From the NCBI GenBank assembly GCA_035504095.1, contig DATJSN010000022.1, forward strand, positions 1 through 26,800: a DNA stretch of 26,800 nt, written 5' to 3'. Below, piece after piece: positions 7,373-16,581 of the stretch; the first letter of the stretch is position 1; every line of letters begins with the position of its first letter. Position numbers and translations under genes: made by a program. The notes under the pieces were generated by a model. The model did not search any database, was not told where the DNA came from, and saw only the letters and a list, made by a program, of their open reading frames with translations. Source of the DNA: DATJSN01 sp035504095 (GTDB taxonomy: Bacteria > Planctomycetota > Phycisphaerae > WQYP01).

Positions 7373-8491
7373 TTACCGCAACTTGATGGTCAGAAGAGCC
7401 AAAGCGGCGAACAGGACGGTAAGCAGCCAGAACCGGACGACTACCTGGGGTTCGCTCCAGCCTTTCATATGAAAATGGTGGTGAATCGGGCTGCAAAGAA
7501 AAACCCTTTTGCCGTGGGTGAGCTTGAAATAGCCAACCTGAATGATCACGCTGGCTAATTCAAGGATAAAGATCCCCCCTACCAGAACGAGCATCGGTTC
7601 CTGCCGGATGACTATGGCCACGTAACCAATGACGCCGCCGAGGGCGAGTGAACCGGTATCGCCCATAAACACCTGAGCCGGGCTGCAGTTAAACCACAGA
7701 AAGCCAAGACAGGAACCGGTAATGGCACCGCAAAGAACGGCTAATTCGCTGGAAAAATGAATGTAGTTAAAGTGCATATCCTGGGCAAGTTTGACGTCGC
7801 CGGTGACATAAACCAAAGCCATGAAGGCGAAACTGACAATCACCATACAACCACTGGCCAGACCGTCCATGCCGTCGGTGAGGTTTACGGCATTGCTGGA
7901 GGCGGCGATAACCAAAACCGCGAGAATGGCGAATAAAAAGCCAGGCAATACGAAATCCTGGGGAAAAAACGGCCAGTTTAATTTGTGCGCCCCGGCATAG
8001 TCGCCGTGATAATAGATAAACAAAGCCAGAAGCACGCCCAGGCCAAGTTGAAAGACCAATTTTTCCCACCAGATCAGACCGTCGCGTGAACCGGGGGTAC
8101 GGCGTTTGGCGTTGAGTTTGAGCCAGTCGTCCACGCCGCCGAGCACGGCCAGGAAAACCATACAGAACAATCCCATGCGTACATAAAAATTGCTCAACTG
8201 GGCGAAAATGATCGTGGTGATGAAAATGGAACTGACGATCAGAATTCCCCCCATCGTCGGCGTGTTGGCCTTATTGGCGGTAAGGGTGTTGAGCGTAGCC
8301 TGATGGAATTCCGGCTGATCGCCGAGTTTTTGTTGGCGAAGCCAATTGATAACCGGGCGTCCAAAAACCAGAACGAAAAGGAAACTAAAAATAATGGCCG
8401 CGACGGAACGAAAAAGAATAAACCAATCGGAAGTTGTGTCCGGCGAAAGGTTATGAGCGGAAAGCCACAATGAGTGAAACCAATATAACAA
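7373..8491 (-). CDS. mraY: Phospho-N-acetylmuramoyl-pentapeptide transferase
   Basis: An integral membrane enzyme that moves phospho-MurNAc-pentapeptide onto undecaprenyl phosphate to form lipid I. It has 372 residues with about ten hydrophobic helices. NAVNLTDGMDGLASG is the catalytic aspartate-rich loop and PIHHHFHMKGWSE is the signature histidine loop. The start is a TTG at 8491, giving MLYWFHSLWL, the usual MraY N-terminus; a strong AAGGAGGA lies nine bases upstream and supports this codon. It follows murF by 38 bases. No murD follows it. Confidence 0.97.
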   Translation of the reverse strand: MLYWFHSLWLSAHNLSPDTTSDWFILFRSVAAIIFSFLFVLVFGRPVINWLRQQKLGDQPEFHQATLNTLTANKANTPTMGGILIVSSIFITTIIFAQLSNFYVRMGLFCMVFLAVLGGVDDWLKLNAKRRTPGSRDGLIWWEKLVFQLGLGVLLALFIYYHGDYAGAHKLNWPFFPQDFVLPGFLFAILAVLVIAASSNAVNLTDGMDGLASGCMVIVSFAFMALVYVTGDVKLAQDMHFNYIHFSSELAVLCGAITGSCLGFLWFNCSPAQVFMGDTGSLALGGVIGYVAIVIRQEPMLVLVGGIFILELASVIIQVGYFKLTHGKRVFLCSPIHHHFHMKGWSEPQVVVRFWLLTVLFAALALLTIKLR

Positions 8492-8500
8492 GCGAACTTA

Positions 8501-8508
8501 TCCTCCTT
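8501..8508 (-). promoter_or_regulatory. Strong ribosome binding site for the mraY TTG start
   Basis: AAGGAGGA on the minus strand sits nine bases before TTG 8491. No ATG in frame nearby gives the conserved MLYW N-terminus, so this site decides the start. Confidence 0.8.
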
Positions 8509-8529
8509 AGGATCTCTAACAAAGTCATG

Positions 8530-9957
8530 TCACTTTAGAGCGGACTTCTTCTGTTTTTTATTTAGGCTCTCAATCGCCGGCAACAATTTTTCCAGGCCCA
8601 TGCCGCGCGATGCCTTGAGCAGGATAGCATCACCGGGTTTGAGCAAAGAAGATATTTGCGTCACAGCCGCGGCTGTATCCGGCATATGAAAAGCAGCCAA
8701 GCGCCGGCTGACAGCGGCGTCGGCGGCATGTTTCATAAGCGGTCCGACGGCTACAAGCAAATCCAATCGATGCCTCACCGCCAGATCGCCGACCTGAGCA
8801 TGAAATTCGCCGCCGCGCGGACCTAATTCGAGCATGTCACCGAGTATGGCCACGCGGCGCATGTGCCGCGAAGAACCGTTATCCAGCGGCAACTCGGCGA
8901 AGGTTTCCAGGGCTCGAGCCATACTGGAAGGATTGGCGTTGTAGGCGTCATTGAGCACAAAACAAGAACCAAACCGCTGGGGCTGCATCCGCATCGACGG
9001 CGGCTCAATCGCGGCCAGCCCGGCGGTAATTTGCTGCTCAGTGAGCCCAAAGCGGCGCGCCACACCGATGGCCAGCAAAGCGTTAAAAACATTATGACGT
9101 CCGAACATGGCCAAACGGTAATCGTTGCGACCATTGACCACAAAACGCAGACCATCCATGGACTGTTCGATGAGTGTGGCTTCCAGATCGGCGCCGCTGC
9201 CGGCAGGGCCAACGGTAAAGCGCGGAACTTTAAAGAGCCGCAGCGCCGCGAGCAATTCCGGCGATTCGTTGGTAAGAAAAAGAATGCCGTCATGAGCGAC
9301 AAAACGCGCCAACGAAGCTTCTTCGCGCGCGACGGATTTAAGATCGCCCAGAAACTCCAGATGTTCCAGGCCCACGCTGGTAATCACAACAATGTCCGGC
9401 GCGGCCACGTGACCCAGCGCGGCGACTTCGCCGGGCGCGTTGGTACCGACTTCCAATATCACATACTCATGTTGCGGTTCCACGCTTAAAAGCGTCAACG
9501 GCAGGCCGATGTTGTTATTAAAACTTTTGGGGCTGGCCACACCGCTTAAACGCCGCGAAAGCAATGTATGAATCATCTGCTTGGTTGTGGTTTTTCCATT
9601 AGAGCCGCCAACGGCGATGACCTTTGCCCGTATGTCACGTCGATAGGCCCCAGCCAGCCGATTCAAACCGCGAATGGTGTCATCGCACTTGAGTACGCTC
9701 ATCGGCCCCTGTGCCAATACTTTGGCAAGCCCCTCGTCCGGCTCCTGATCCGCAAGCACTCCGGCAGCTCCGGCGGCGAAAACCTGCGGAATATAATTGT
9801 GGCTGTTGTGGTTTTTTCCCCGAATCGCGATGAATAAATCTCCCGGCTGAACCAGGCGCGAATCGGTGCTGATGCGGCCGTTGAATTCGCGCGAGCCGCG
9901 GCAAATCCATCGGCTGATTGTTACGCGGCGAATCTGCTCAAAACTCCAGGGTTTCAT
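8530..9957 (-). CDS. murF: UDP-MurNAc-tripeptide--D-Ala-D-Ala ligase
   Basis: The last cytoplasmic Mur ligase, adding the D-Ala-D-Ala made by Ddl to UDP-MurNAc-tripeptide. It has 475 residues. STDSR (30-34) followed by PGDLFIAIRG is the N-terminal MurE/MurF substrate-binding segment; VGGSNGKTTTKQM (116-128) is the P-loop with the MurF-type GSNGKT; LNDAYNANPSSM is the diagnostic MurF motif in the C-terminal domain. It begins 26 bases after murE stops. The C-terminus is lysine-rich (KKQKKSALK), an unremarkable tail. Confidence 0.97.
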   Translation of the reverse strand: MKPWSFEQIRRVTISRWICRGSREFNGRISTDSRLVQPGDLFIAIRGKNHNSHNYIPQVFAAGAAGVLADQEPDEGLAKVLAQGPMSVLKCDDTIRGLNRLAGAYRRDIRAKVIAVGGSNGKTTTKQMIHTLLSRRLSGVASPKSFNNNIGLPLTLLSVEPQHEYVILEVGTNAPGEVAALGHVAAPDIVVITSVGLEHLEFLGDLKSVAREEASLARFVAHDGILFLTNESPELLAALRLFKVPRFTVGPAGSGADLEATLIEQSMDGLRFVVNGRNDYRLAMFGRHNVFNALLAIGVARRFGLTEQQITAGLAAIEPPSMRMQPQRFGSCFVLNDAYNANPSSMARALETFAELPLDNGSSRHMRRVAILGDMLELGPRGGEFHAQVGDLAVRHRLDLLVAVGPLMKHAADAAVSRRLAAFHMPDTAAAVTQISSLLKPGDAILLKASRGMGLEKLLPAIESLNKKQKKSALK

Positions 9958-9983
9958 AATTTACGACCTCGGGCTCACAATCA

Positions 9984-11489
9984 TCATACACGCGTGGAAA
10001 ATCTCTGCGTCAGGGCTTCGGACGCCTGTTCCACATCATCAAAATGATGCTTATGTGAACCGATGATCTGATAATTTTCGTGACCCTTGCCGGCGATCAG
10101 AATTACGTCGCCGGCCACGGCTTTCTCCACGGCGGCGCGGATGGCCAGCGCGCGATCGGGCTGGACCACAAGCCTCTGGCCGATGGAACCGGAAAAACCG
10201 CCAAGAATCATGGTGATGATGTCGTCGGGATTTTCGGTGCGTGGATTATCACTCGTAACAATAATGGAATCGGCGAGTTTTTCGGCCGCGGCGGCCATTT
10301 TCGGGCGCTTGGTTTTATCACGATCGCCGCCGCAACCAAATACGCAGATAATTTTACCGGTGGTCCACGGACGAATGGAACGAAGAACATTTTCCAAAGC
10401 ATCATGAGTGTGGGCGTAATCGACGAGCACCTGAAAGGGCAATTCCGAACGAGACATGCCTGGCGGCGTTACCGGTTGAAGGCGACCGGGCACACAGGAC
10501 ATTTGTTCAATCCCGGCGACGATTCGATCCAGTTTAAAGCCGGCGCACCAGGCAGCGGAAAAGGCACAGGCAATGTTCTGGGCGTTGTGCCGGCCGACGA
10601 GCGGTGTTTTGAGGCAGATTTTGCCCGCGTCAGGAATTGTCAATTCCAGGCTCATTCCGGTCTGATCGAGAAGATTGATGCGGCAGACAACGTCCGCGCC
10701 TTGTTTTAACCCGTAGGAAATCACACGAGCCTTCGTATTCTGAACCATACGGGCCGCCCAGGGATCGTCGGCGTTGATCACGGCGAAGGCACAGGGCTGC
10801 AGGGATTCAAAAAGCCGCCCTTTGGCGGCAGCGTAATTTTCCAGAGTGCCGTGATAATCCAGATGATCCTGCGTCAAATTACTGAACATGGCCACCTTGA
10901 AATCCAGACCGGCGAGACGATCCTGCGCCAGCGCATGGCTGCTGGCCTCCATGGCGACGACACGAACGCCATTGTTTTTCATGCGCAAAAATAAGCCGGC
11001 AAGGAGAATCGGATCGGGAGTGGTCATGGAATTTTCAGCAACTTCGCGGCCATCGTCGATCTGGATGGTCGTGATCAGACCACAGGGAATGTCCGCGGCG
11101 CGGCAGATGCTGCGCATCAGGTAAGTCGTGGTGGTTTTGCCGTTCGTACCGGTGATGGCGAAGAGGTCCATGGATTTTGTGGGAAATCCCTGCATCGCCT
11201 GCGCCAGCCAACCCAGTGCCGCAGCGGGTTTGGAACAGACAACCAGAGCTGCATCAGACTGAATTTCCAAGCCATCGGGATTTTCAACCATCACAGCGGA
11301 GGCGCCGCGGGAAACGGCGTCCTGAATAAATCGTATTCCATCCGTGCGCGTACCGGCACGGGCGATGAATAAATCGCCCGGGCGGACCTGGCGCGAATCT
11401 TCCGCTACGCCGGTGAGTGGCACGTCGCCGCGGCCGCGAACAATCTGCGTGAAAACCGGAATCGAGTAAAGCAATTCACTCAGATGCAT
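9984..11489 (-). CDS. murE: UDP-MurNAc-L-Ala-D-Glu--meso-diaminopimelate ligase
   Basis: Adds the third stem-peptide residue to UDP-MurNAc-dipeptide. It has 501 residues. DSRQVRPGDLFIA lies in the UMP-binding domain, ITGTNGKTTTTYL (112-124) is the ATP P-loop and AAKGRLF (221-227) carries the lysine expected to be carbamylated. DNPR (414-417) is the motif of enzymes that use meso-diaminopimelate rather than lysine, so this organism probably makes A1gamma (DAP) peptidoglycan. AGAGGCG five bases before ATG 11489 acts as ribosome site; ftsI ends 23 bases upstream. Confidence 0.97.
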   Translation of the reverse strand: MHLSELLYSIPVFTQIVRGRGDVPLTGVAEDSRQVRPGDLFIARAGTRTDGIRFIQDAVSRGASAVMVENPDGLEIQSDAALVVCSKPAAALGWLAQAMQGFPTKSMDLFAITGTNGKTTTTYLMRSICRAADIPCGLITTIQIDDGREVAENSMTTPDPILLAGLFLRMKNNGVRVVAMEASSHALAQDRLAGLDFKVAMFSNLTQDHLDYHGTLENYAAAKGRLFESLQPCAFAVINADDPWAARMVQNTKARVISYGLKQGADVVCRINLLDQTGMSLELTIPDAGKICLKTPLVGRHNAQNIACAFSAAWCAGFKLDRIVAGIEQMSCVPGRLQPVTPPGMSRSELPFQVLVDYAHTHDALENVLRSIRPWTTGKIICVFGCGGDRDKTKRPKMAAAAEKLADSIIVTSDNPRTENPDDIITMILGGFSGSIGQRLVVQPDRALAIRAAVEKAVAGDVILIAGKGHENYQIIGSHKHHFDDVEQASEALTQRFSTRV

Positions 11490-11512
11490 CGAGCGCCTCT
11501 AAACATCCCTGT

Positions 11513-13438
11513 TTATTCCGAAGCCACCGAACCATGCTGCTGCTTCCATAACGGGTCCGTTCGCGGGGTTTGATCGGGCGGAACCTGCAAATATTCCAGC
11601 GCGCGGGTCAAAATTTGCACGCATGCCGGAGCAGCGACCACACCACCAAAGTGTCCGAGCTGCGGATTGGGCTGGTGCACGACCACAATGCAAACCAGGC
11701 GCGGATTTCCAACAGGACCGGCTCCGATAAAGGTTGAATTGTAAGCGTCGGAACTGTAGCGATCCTGTCCGCGAAGCGCCAGATAAGCCGTGCCGGTTTT
11801 TCCAAAAATCCGGTACGCCGACGATATGGCGTTCTTGCCCGTTCCACGAATGAGTACTTGTTCCATAGCGCCAATCATCTGATTGCATACATCCGGGGAA
11901 ATAATCTGTTCGGACGGCTGCGGACCAGCAATCTGAGACCATGACTCAACATGCCCTCCGCCTACCGCAACGGCGCGGACAATCTGCGGTGTAACCAGGC
12001 GGCCGCCGTTGGCAAAGGCGCAGAAAGCCCGCACCAATTGCAGCGGCGTGGCGGCCACGCCATAACCAAAGCTCGCGGAGGTAAGCGTACCGTGCGTCCA
12101 TTGCGAAAGCGGCGGCACAATGCCCGGAGATTCGCCGGGAACAATCGATCCGGTTGTTGAGCCGAAACCAAAAGTTGTGATACCCTGATCGAGGTTGGTG
12201 ATGCCCATCTTCCAGCCGATCTGCGTCATGCCGATGTTGCTGGAAACGACCAGAATATCCTCTACCGAAAGCAAACCATTGTTATCCACATCGGTGATCA
12301 GACGCCCGGTGGGATCGATGTAGCGTCCTTCATGGCAGTTAAAAACTTCGGAAAGTCTGATCAACTGATTCTGCAAACCCCACGCCACATTGAAAGGCTT
12401 GAAAACCGAGCCTGGCTCATACGGGTCGGTCACCGTGCGGTTGCGCCAATATGCACTGTTGGTCTGCTGATAGTTATTGGGATCCAGTGAAGGGTAATTG
12501 GCCATGGCGAGGATATCGCCATTGAAGGGATTCATCACAATCGCTTCGCCTTCGGGCGCCTGATATTTTTCACATGTGCTGTCGAGCTCCTGCTCCGTGA
12601 TGCCCTGGATGAGCGTGTCGAGCGTGAGCCAGACGTCCATGCCGTCGTTGGCGGGCTGGAATCCCTTCTGATCGATATATATGGCGCGTTGGGAGGCGTC
12701 TTTTACATACACCAACTGGCCGTCGCGGCCTACAAGAAGTGAATTAAGCTGGTCTTCCATTCCCTGCAAGCCGCCCTGCGCATTGGTAAATCCCAGCACC
12801 TGTCCGGCCAGCGTTCCCAATGGATATACGCGTTGCGTTGAATCCTGAAAACCGATGCCATCGAGCGCATGAAAATATTCCTCGGCTGCATTCGGATCGC
12901 TATGGATAAGCTCTTGAGATTCGTCGATCAGATGCTGGGACATCGCCTGAAATTTATTATAAAAATCCTCGTCAGCTCCTTGTTTGAGCAATATAAAGCG
13001 GCGCAGGCTTTTGTCGGGATAATAAAGTTGCGACTGCATCCAGGCCAGCAGCGACGCCGGGTCTTCATTGAGCAATTGCCCCAGGGCGTCAGCCATGATC
13101 TGGCGGGAAGCCGTAAGCTGATCACCTGAAAGAGCATTCAAATTCTCTTCGGGATCGAAAATATATCCCGGATCGGCGTACATGTCGTAAACGCGTACGC
13201 TCACAGCGGCGGGAGTGGAATCGGCCATGAATATGGTAGCCCGGCGCGCCATCAAATCGACGCGTACATCGTGCTGCGATTCCAGGCTGTGTTCCGCGGC
13301 GACGGTCACATGCGTTTGCAGCCAAAAAACGCGGCCCAGAAGCAGCACAAGCAAAAGACCACCCAGTGAAAGCACCGTCGTGGCCAGACGATCGGCGCGA
13401 TTCAGAGATTGCAAAGATGAATCAGAATTCGGCGGCAA
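11513..13438 (-). CDS. ftsI: Class B penicillin-binding protein (septal transpeptidase)
   Basis: A periplasmic transpeptidase anchored by one membrane helix (about residues 19 to 41) that cross-links septal peptidoglycan with FtsW. It has 641 residues. The three catalytic boxes are SVFK (344-347, nucleophile Ser344), SSN (399-401) and KTG (547-549). The N-terminal pedestal domain has VYDMYADPGYIF and VYPLGTLAGQVLGF, both familiar in FtsI/PBP3. No PASTA domain is visible. The most plausible start is TTG 13438, because a stop lies five codons upstream; the ribosome site is weak, so the exact start is uncertain. A proline-rich C-terminal tail follows the catalytic domain. Confidence 0.95.
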   Translation of the reverse strand: MPPNSDSSLQSLNRADRLATTVLSLGGLLLVLLLGRVFWLQTHVTVAAEHSLESQHDVRVDLMARRATIFMADSTPAAVSVRVYDMYADPGYIFDPEENLNALSGDQLTASRQIMADALGQLLNEDPASLLAWMQSQLYYPDKSLRRFILLKQGADEDFYNKFQAMSQHLIDESQELIHSDPNAAEEYFHALDGIGFQDSTQRVYPLGTLAGQVLGFTNAQGGLQGMEDQLNSLLVGRDGQLVYVKDASQRAIYIDQKGFQPANDGMDVWLTLDTLIQGITEQELDSTCEKYQAPEGEAIVMNPFNGDILAMANYPSLDPNNYQQTNSAYWRNRTVTDPYEPGSVFKPFNVAWGLQNQLIRLSEVFNCHEGRYIDPTGRLITDVDNNGLLSVEDILVVSSNIGMTQIGWKMGITNLDQGITTFGFGSTTGSIVPGESPGIVPPLSQWTHGTLTSASFGYGVAATPLQLVRAFCAFANGGRLVTPQIVRAVAVGGGHVESWSQIAGPQPSEQIISPDVCNQMIGAMEQVLIRGTGKNAISSAYRIFGKTGTAYLALRGQDRYSSDAYNSTFIGAGPVGNPRLVCIVVVHQPNPQLGHFGGVVAAPACVQILTRALEYLQVPPDQTPRTDPLWKQQHGSVASE

Positions 13439-13481
13439 ATTAATTTTCCATCATCTTAAAGCGTCGGCTCTGTCTGAATTT

Positions 13482-13862
13482 TTACGGTGGTTCGGTATCC
13501 ACCGGCGTCTGCATCACCACCGATGGAACTACCTGGCCGTTGGCGTTGGTTACCTGCTGCGGCAAACCCACAATGGGCATGGTGGCATCAGATCCAGTGC
13601 CCTGAATATTTTGTATTTTTTGTCCCAGAATGATGGGGTTGGTGTCCTGCGCGATTTTTGTCTGTTGATCCCATAGTGTTTGCTGGCACAAGCGTACGTT
13701 TTGGAATATTTGCGTCGTTTCGCGGGTGAATTCCCACTCCTGACGCCGTAAACCAAACAAAGTAGCGCCGATGAGCAGAAAAGTGATCAGGCAGGTAAGA
13801 ATTTTCAGCATAACCGAACTGCCGTCCATGCATGTTCCGTGTGGCACCGGCCATTTATCCAT
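13482..13862 (-). CDS. ftsL: FtsL-like small single-pass membrane protein
   Basis: A 126-residue protein with a short N-terminus, one hydrophobic helix at about residues 18 to 37 (from MLKILTCL) and a polar, glutamine-rich stretch that could form a short coiled coil. This is the FtsL layout, and it sits directly before ftsI where ftsL belongs; FtsL would bind FtsB and FtsQ and activate FtsWI. Sequence similarity is not informative, as usual for FtsL. The C-terminal third is low in helix formers and ends PVDTEPP, unlike typical FtsL. ATG codons at residues 12 and 18 are alternative starts, since no start has a clear ribosome site. The gene name rests on position and topology. Confidence 0.5.
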   Translation of the reverse strand: MDKWPVPHGTCMDGSSVMLKILTCLITFLLIGATLFGLRRQEWEFTRETTQIFQNVRLCQQTLWDQQTKIAQDTNPIILGQKIQNIQGTGSDATMPIVGLPQQVTNANGQVVPSVVMQTPVDTEPP

Positions 13863-13901
13863 AGTTGGCGGTTTTCACGATGCCCACGATGCTAAAGCTG
13901 A

Positions 13902-13930
13902 ATTATAACAATTCGATCCGAGTCTGTCGC
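13902..13930 (-). promoter_or_regulatory. Putative sigma70-type promoter of the dcw cluster
   Basis: On the minus strand GCGACA (13925-13930) and a perfect TATAAT (13902-13907) are 17 bases apart, about 40 bases before the ftsL-like start, in the 89-base gap after the preceding gene. It is the best candidate for the cluster's main promoter. Confidence 0.5.
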
Positions 13931-13951
13931 TGCGAACCAGCTTAGAGGCTC

Positions 13952-14791
13952 TTAATTGGTATTGGTCACGCCGTTACCCACGAGAATGGCCTCATCCACG
14001 TGGCCACTGAGTACATCTTTGGCCGCCTGCTGGGCGTCCTGGGAGTAGCGCGGATCGTCAATGACTTTGTTTAATTCATAGATCACCGTGGGATCTTTAC
14101 GGACAGGCCAAAGCTGATAGATACATTGCCGGATCGCTGCACCGTTTGGATCTTCCACTTCCGGCAGAAGACGTTCTTTGATGGCCCATGACGGACCATT
14201 GTCGGCGCCACTGTTGGCCGCGACGATAGAGCCCAAATTCGATGCGGCGCCGTTAAGACCCATGGTATTCATGACGCCGATCGTTTCAGTAGCGCGCTGA
14301 GCCTGAGCGCCTCCAGTAAAGGGAAATTCGTCGATCGACACGATGCCCCAATGCTCTTCGGATGGAACAAATGTGCCCGGCGGCGAATACTGTTTCTGGC
14401 CGGCCAGGTTGATGTGAAACGTTTCGGTGTTGATCTGAGCGATACAGGTCGTCGCGTTGGGATCAGAAGGAACCTGTATCTGCAACTGCTGAATCCAGCT
14501 ATCACCAAACAAACCGGTAAGGTAATCATTAAGGCTTCCAAAATGCCATACATACTCATCCTGATTGCTCGGGTCCTGCTGGCGGATGGGCCAGGAGATG
14601 AGCGTAAAAGCTTTCTGGTCGTCATCGGTACTGTTCGTGGAAATGTCAGTAAAAAACTGCTGAACCGCAAGGGACTGGCTTGTTGGATAACTCGTGATGG
14701 GATTAGGCGCCGGCTTTCCGGACATGAGCCAATAGATGCCCCCCGCGGCTACAATAACGATGATCAAAATAGCGATCCATTTTGCAGACAT
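13952..14791 (-). CDS. Membrane-anchored protein of unknown function
   Basis: I do not recognise this 279-residue protein. It starts with a single hydrophobic helix (about residues 5 to 23, IAILIIVIVAAGGIYWL), and the rest is soluble and acidic, probably exported. Visible segments include ISWPIRQQDPSNQ, HWGIVSIDEFPFTGG and a C-terminal helical part with DDPRYSQDAQQAAKDVL. Only two cysteines occur after the anchor. The start is well supported by GGAGG seven bases before ATG 14791. It lies 65 bases after aroC and before the dcw promoter, and the stop overlaps an AGAGGCTCT palindrome. A link to division or wall synthesis is possible from position only. Confidence 0.8.
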   Translation of the reverse strand: MSAKWIAILIIVIVAAGGIYWLMSGKPAPNPITSYPTSQSLAVQQFFTDISTNSTDDDQKAFTLISWPIRQQDPSNQDEYVWHFGSLNDYLTGLFGDSWIQQLQIQVPSDPNATTCIAQINTETFHINLAGQKQYSPPGTFVPSEEHWGIVSIDEFPFTGGAQAQRATETIGVMNTMGLNGAASNLGSIVAANSGADNGPSWAIKERLLPEVEDPNGAAIRQCIYQLWPVRKDPTVIYELNKVIDDPRYSQDAQQAAKDVLSGHVDEAILVGNGVTNTN

Positions 14792-14856
14792 GCTTTGTCC
14801 TCCTCAGTGAAGATTTATTTTACCATGTTTTCAAGGACAAAAAGATAGTGGTTAAT

Positions 14857-16023
14857 TTAAGTTTTCGGCCCTAGCTTACGCGCCGCTGAGAGAAAATTCT
14901 GGTAATTGGTTTTCATTTCCGCCAGCGAGTCGCCGCCGAATTTTTCCACCATCGCCCGGGCAATTTCAAATGCCACCACGTTTTCCACTACGACGCCCGC
15001 CGCCGGTACGGCACATACATCGCTGCGCTCGTAATCGGCTTTGGACGCCTGTTTATTGGTTAAATCGACGGTGGGCATCGGCTTTTTCAAAAGCGTGCTG
15101 ATCGGTTTCATCACCGCCCGCACAACTACCGGCTGGCCGTTGGTCATGCCGCCTTCCAAACCGCCGGCGTTATTCGTAGGCCGGACAAAACCCAGGGACG
15201 GCGAATCGCGCAGAGCCGGATCAAACGTAATCGGATCGTGTACCTGTGAACCGGGCAATTCGGCCATCGCAAAGCCCAGGCCGATTTCCACGCCTTTGAT
15301 CGCCTGAACGCCCATCACTTCGCCGGCGATGCGCGCGTCAAGTTTCCAGTCCCAATGGGCGCAGCTTCCCAGCCCGATCGGACAACCATAGACGCGCGTT
15401 TCAACAATTCCGCCAAGCGTGTCGCCTTCGACTTTTGCCGCTTTAATAAGCTCAATCATTTTTTCGGAAGCCGCGGCATCCGGACAATAGACTTCGCTTT
15501 GATCGATAAGCTTGCGCAGCGCTTCGATATTGTCATTTGGCGCGACGTTAGCCCGGACCGAACCGATTTGTACGACAAACCCCACCACGCTGATGTCGAA
15601 CTCATTGAGCAGACAACGCGTGATGGCCCCTACCGCGACGCGATTGGCCGTTTCGCGGGCGCTGGCGCGCTCAAGAGTTTCACGGCAATCCGTAGAAAGC
15701 CATTTGACAGAGCCCGCCAGATCAGCATGACCGGGACGTGGTTTAACCAATGCGGGTGTTTCATCCAGGCGGCTGTCTTTGTTGGCGATCTGAACGACCA
15801 GCGGAGAGCCGATGGTTTTACCGCGACGCACGCCGGAAAGTATTGTCGCGGCGTCGGTTTCAATTCTCTGCCGGCCTCCGCGGCCATATCCCCCCTGCCG
15901 ACGGCGCAATTCATTGTTAATGAATTCAAGGTCGAGCTCCAGGCCGGCGGGCAGACCCTCAAGGATGCTCAGTAAAGCCGGTCCGTGCGACTCGCCGGCG
16001 GTTCGATAAGTTAGTGTGGCCAT
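14857..16023 (-). CDS. aroC: Chorismate synthase
   Basis: Catalyses the last step of the shikimate pathway, converting EPSP to chorismate with reduced FMN. It has 388 residues. The N-terminus TYRTAGESHGPAL is chorismate synthase signature 1; GRGGRQRIETD (signature 2 region), SARETANRVAVGAI and the C-terminal RSDVCAVPAAGVVVENVVAFEIA (signature 3) are also visible. The protein resembles the shorter bacterial type without large insertions. It begins 24 bases after the preceding gene and is probably co-transcribed with it. There is no other aromatic amino acid gene in the window. Confidence 0.98.
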   Translation of the reverse strand: MATLTYRTAGESHGPALLSILEGLPAGLELDLEFINNELRRRQGGYGRGGRQRIETDAATILSGVRRGKTIGSPLVVQIANKDSRLDETPALVKPRPGHADLAGSVKWLSTDCRETLERASARETANRVAVGAITRCLLNEFDISVVGFVVQIGSVRANVAPNDNIEALRKLIDQSEVYCPDAAASEKMIELIKAAKVEGDTLGGIVETRVYGCPIGLGSCAHWDWKLDARIAGEVMGVQAIKGVEIGLGFAMAELPGSQVHDPITFDPALRDSPSLGFVRPTNNAGGLEGGMTNGQPVVVRAVMKPISTLLKKPMPTVDLTNKQASKADYERSDVCAVPAAGVVVENVVAFEIARAMVEKFGGDSLAEMKTNYQNFLSAARKLGPKT

Positions 16024-16031
16024 TGGTGTCT

Positions 16032-16056
16032 CAGAGCCTCTAACAAATTAAGCCGG
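16032..16056. repeat. 25-base dispersed repeat, copy 2
   Basis: This copy is 23 of 25 bases identical to 6934-6958. It spans the stop codon of the gene at 16048-16521 and the gap before aroC, again with AGAGCCTCT at one end and TAAGCCGG at the other. No -10 box follows here, unlike at copy 1. Confidence 0.7.
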
Positions 16057-16521
16057 CTGTTCTTCGGGATTCGGCGGTTGTGGCGGAGGCGGAATCACCT
16101 CCTCAACGATGATGGGATATTCCTGGGCCGTCCATTCATCACCGCCGATGCGCCGCACACGATTTTGAACCCGCAATATTCCCGGCCCTTTAATGGGCAT
16201 TGGACCAACCAGAACGTTCGTCAGTCGCTGCATGTCCTGATTGAAAATAAACGTGCCCTTGGCCACCGCAAACATGGCATTTTCAGGCGGGAAAAACATG
16301 CGCGTTTCGAATTCAAATTCCTGATTGTGATCGCCGGCGACGCCCATCCAGGAAGCGGTAATACGCACCTGAGAAACGCCGGGCTGCGGCGGAGGCGGCG
16401 GCGCATTAGGCGGATTACGCCGGAGGAAAAGTTTGTCAATGATCTGGAACAGGCTGAGTTGCCCGTTAGCCTTGTCTTCCGAGCCGCCTTGCGAACAGAT
16501 GATATAGATGGGTCGAGGCAT
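16048..16521 (-). CDS. Uncharacterised proline-rich protein
   Basis: A 157-residue cytoplasmic protein without signal peptide or membrane segment. It opens MPRPIYIICSQGGSEDK, followed by ANGQLSLFQIIDKLFL, a pattern ('qLSLfniid') that I associate with small bacterial proteins of unknown function (possibly DUF6941-like, from memory). A polyproline linker near residues 40 to 47 and a proline-rich C-terminus (VIPPPPQPPNPEEQPA) flank a probably beta-rich middle (VRITASWMGVAG, FEFETRMFFPPENAMF). The ATG at 16521 has a modest AAGGT ribosome site. It lies between the desulfurase gene and aroC. I assign no function. Confidence 0.75.
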   Translation of the reverse strand: MPRPIYIICSQGGSEDKANGQLSLFQIIDKLFLRRNPPNAPPPPPQPGVSQVRITASWMGVAGDHNQEFEFETRMFFPPENAMFAVAKGTFIFNQDMQRLTNVLVGPMPIKGPGILRVQNRVRRIGGDEWTAQEYPIIVEEVIPPPPQPPNPEEQPA

Positions 16522-16581
16522 ATTATTTTACCTTCAGCATTACAACGTCAATAAAGGCGCATCTTATCAGGATTCAGAACC

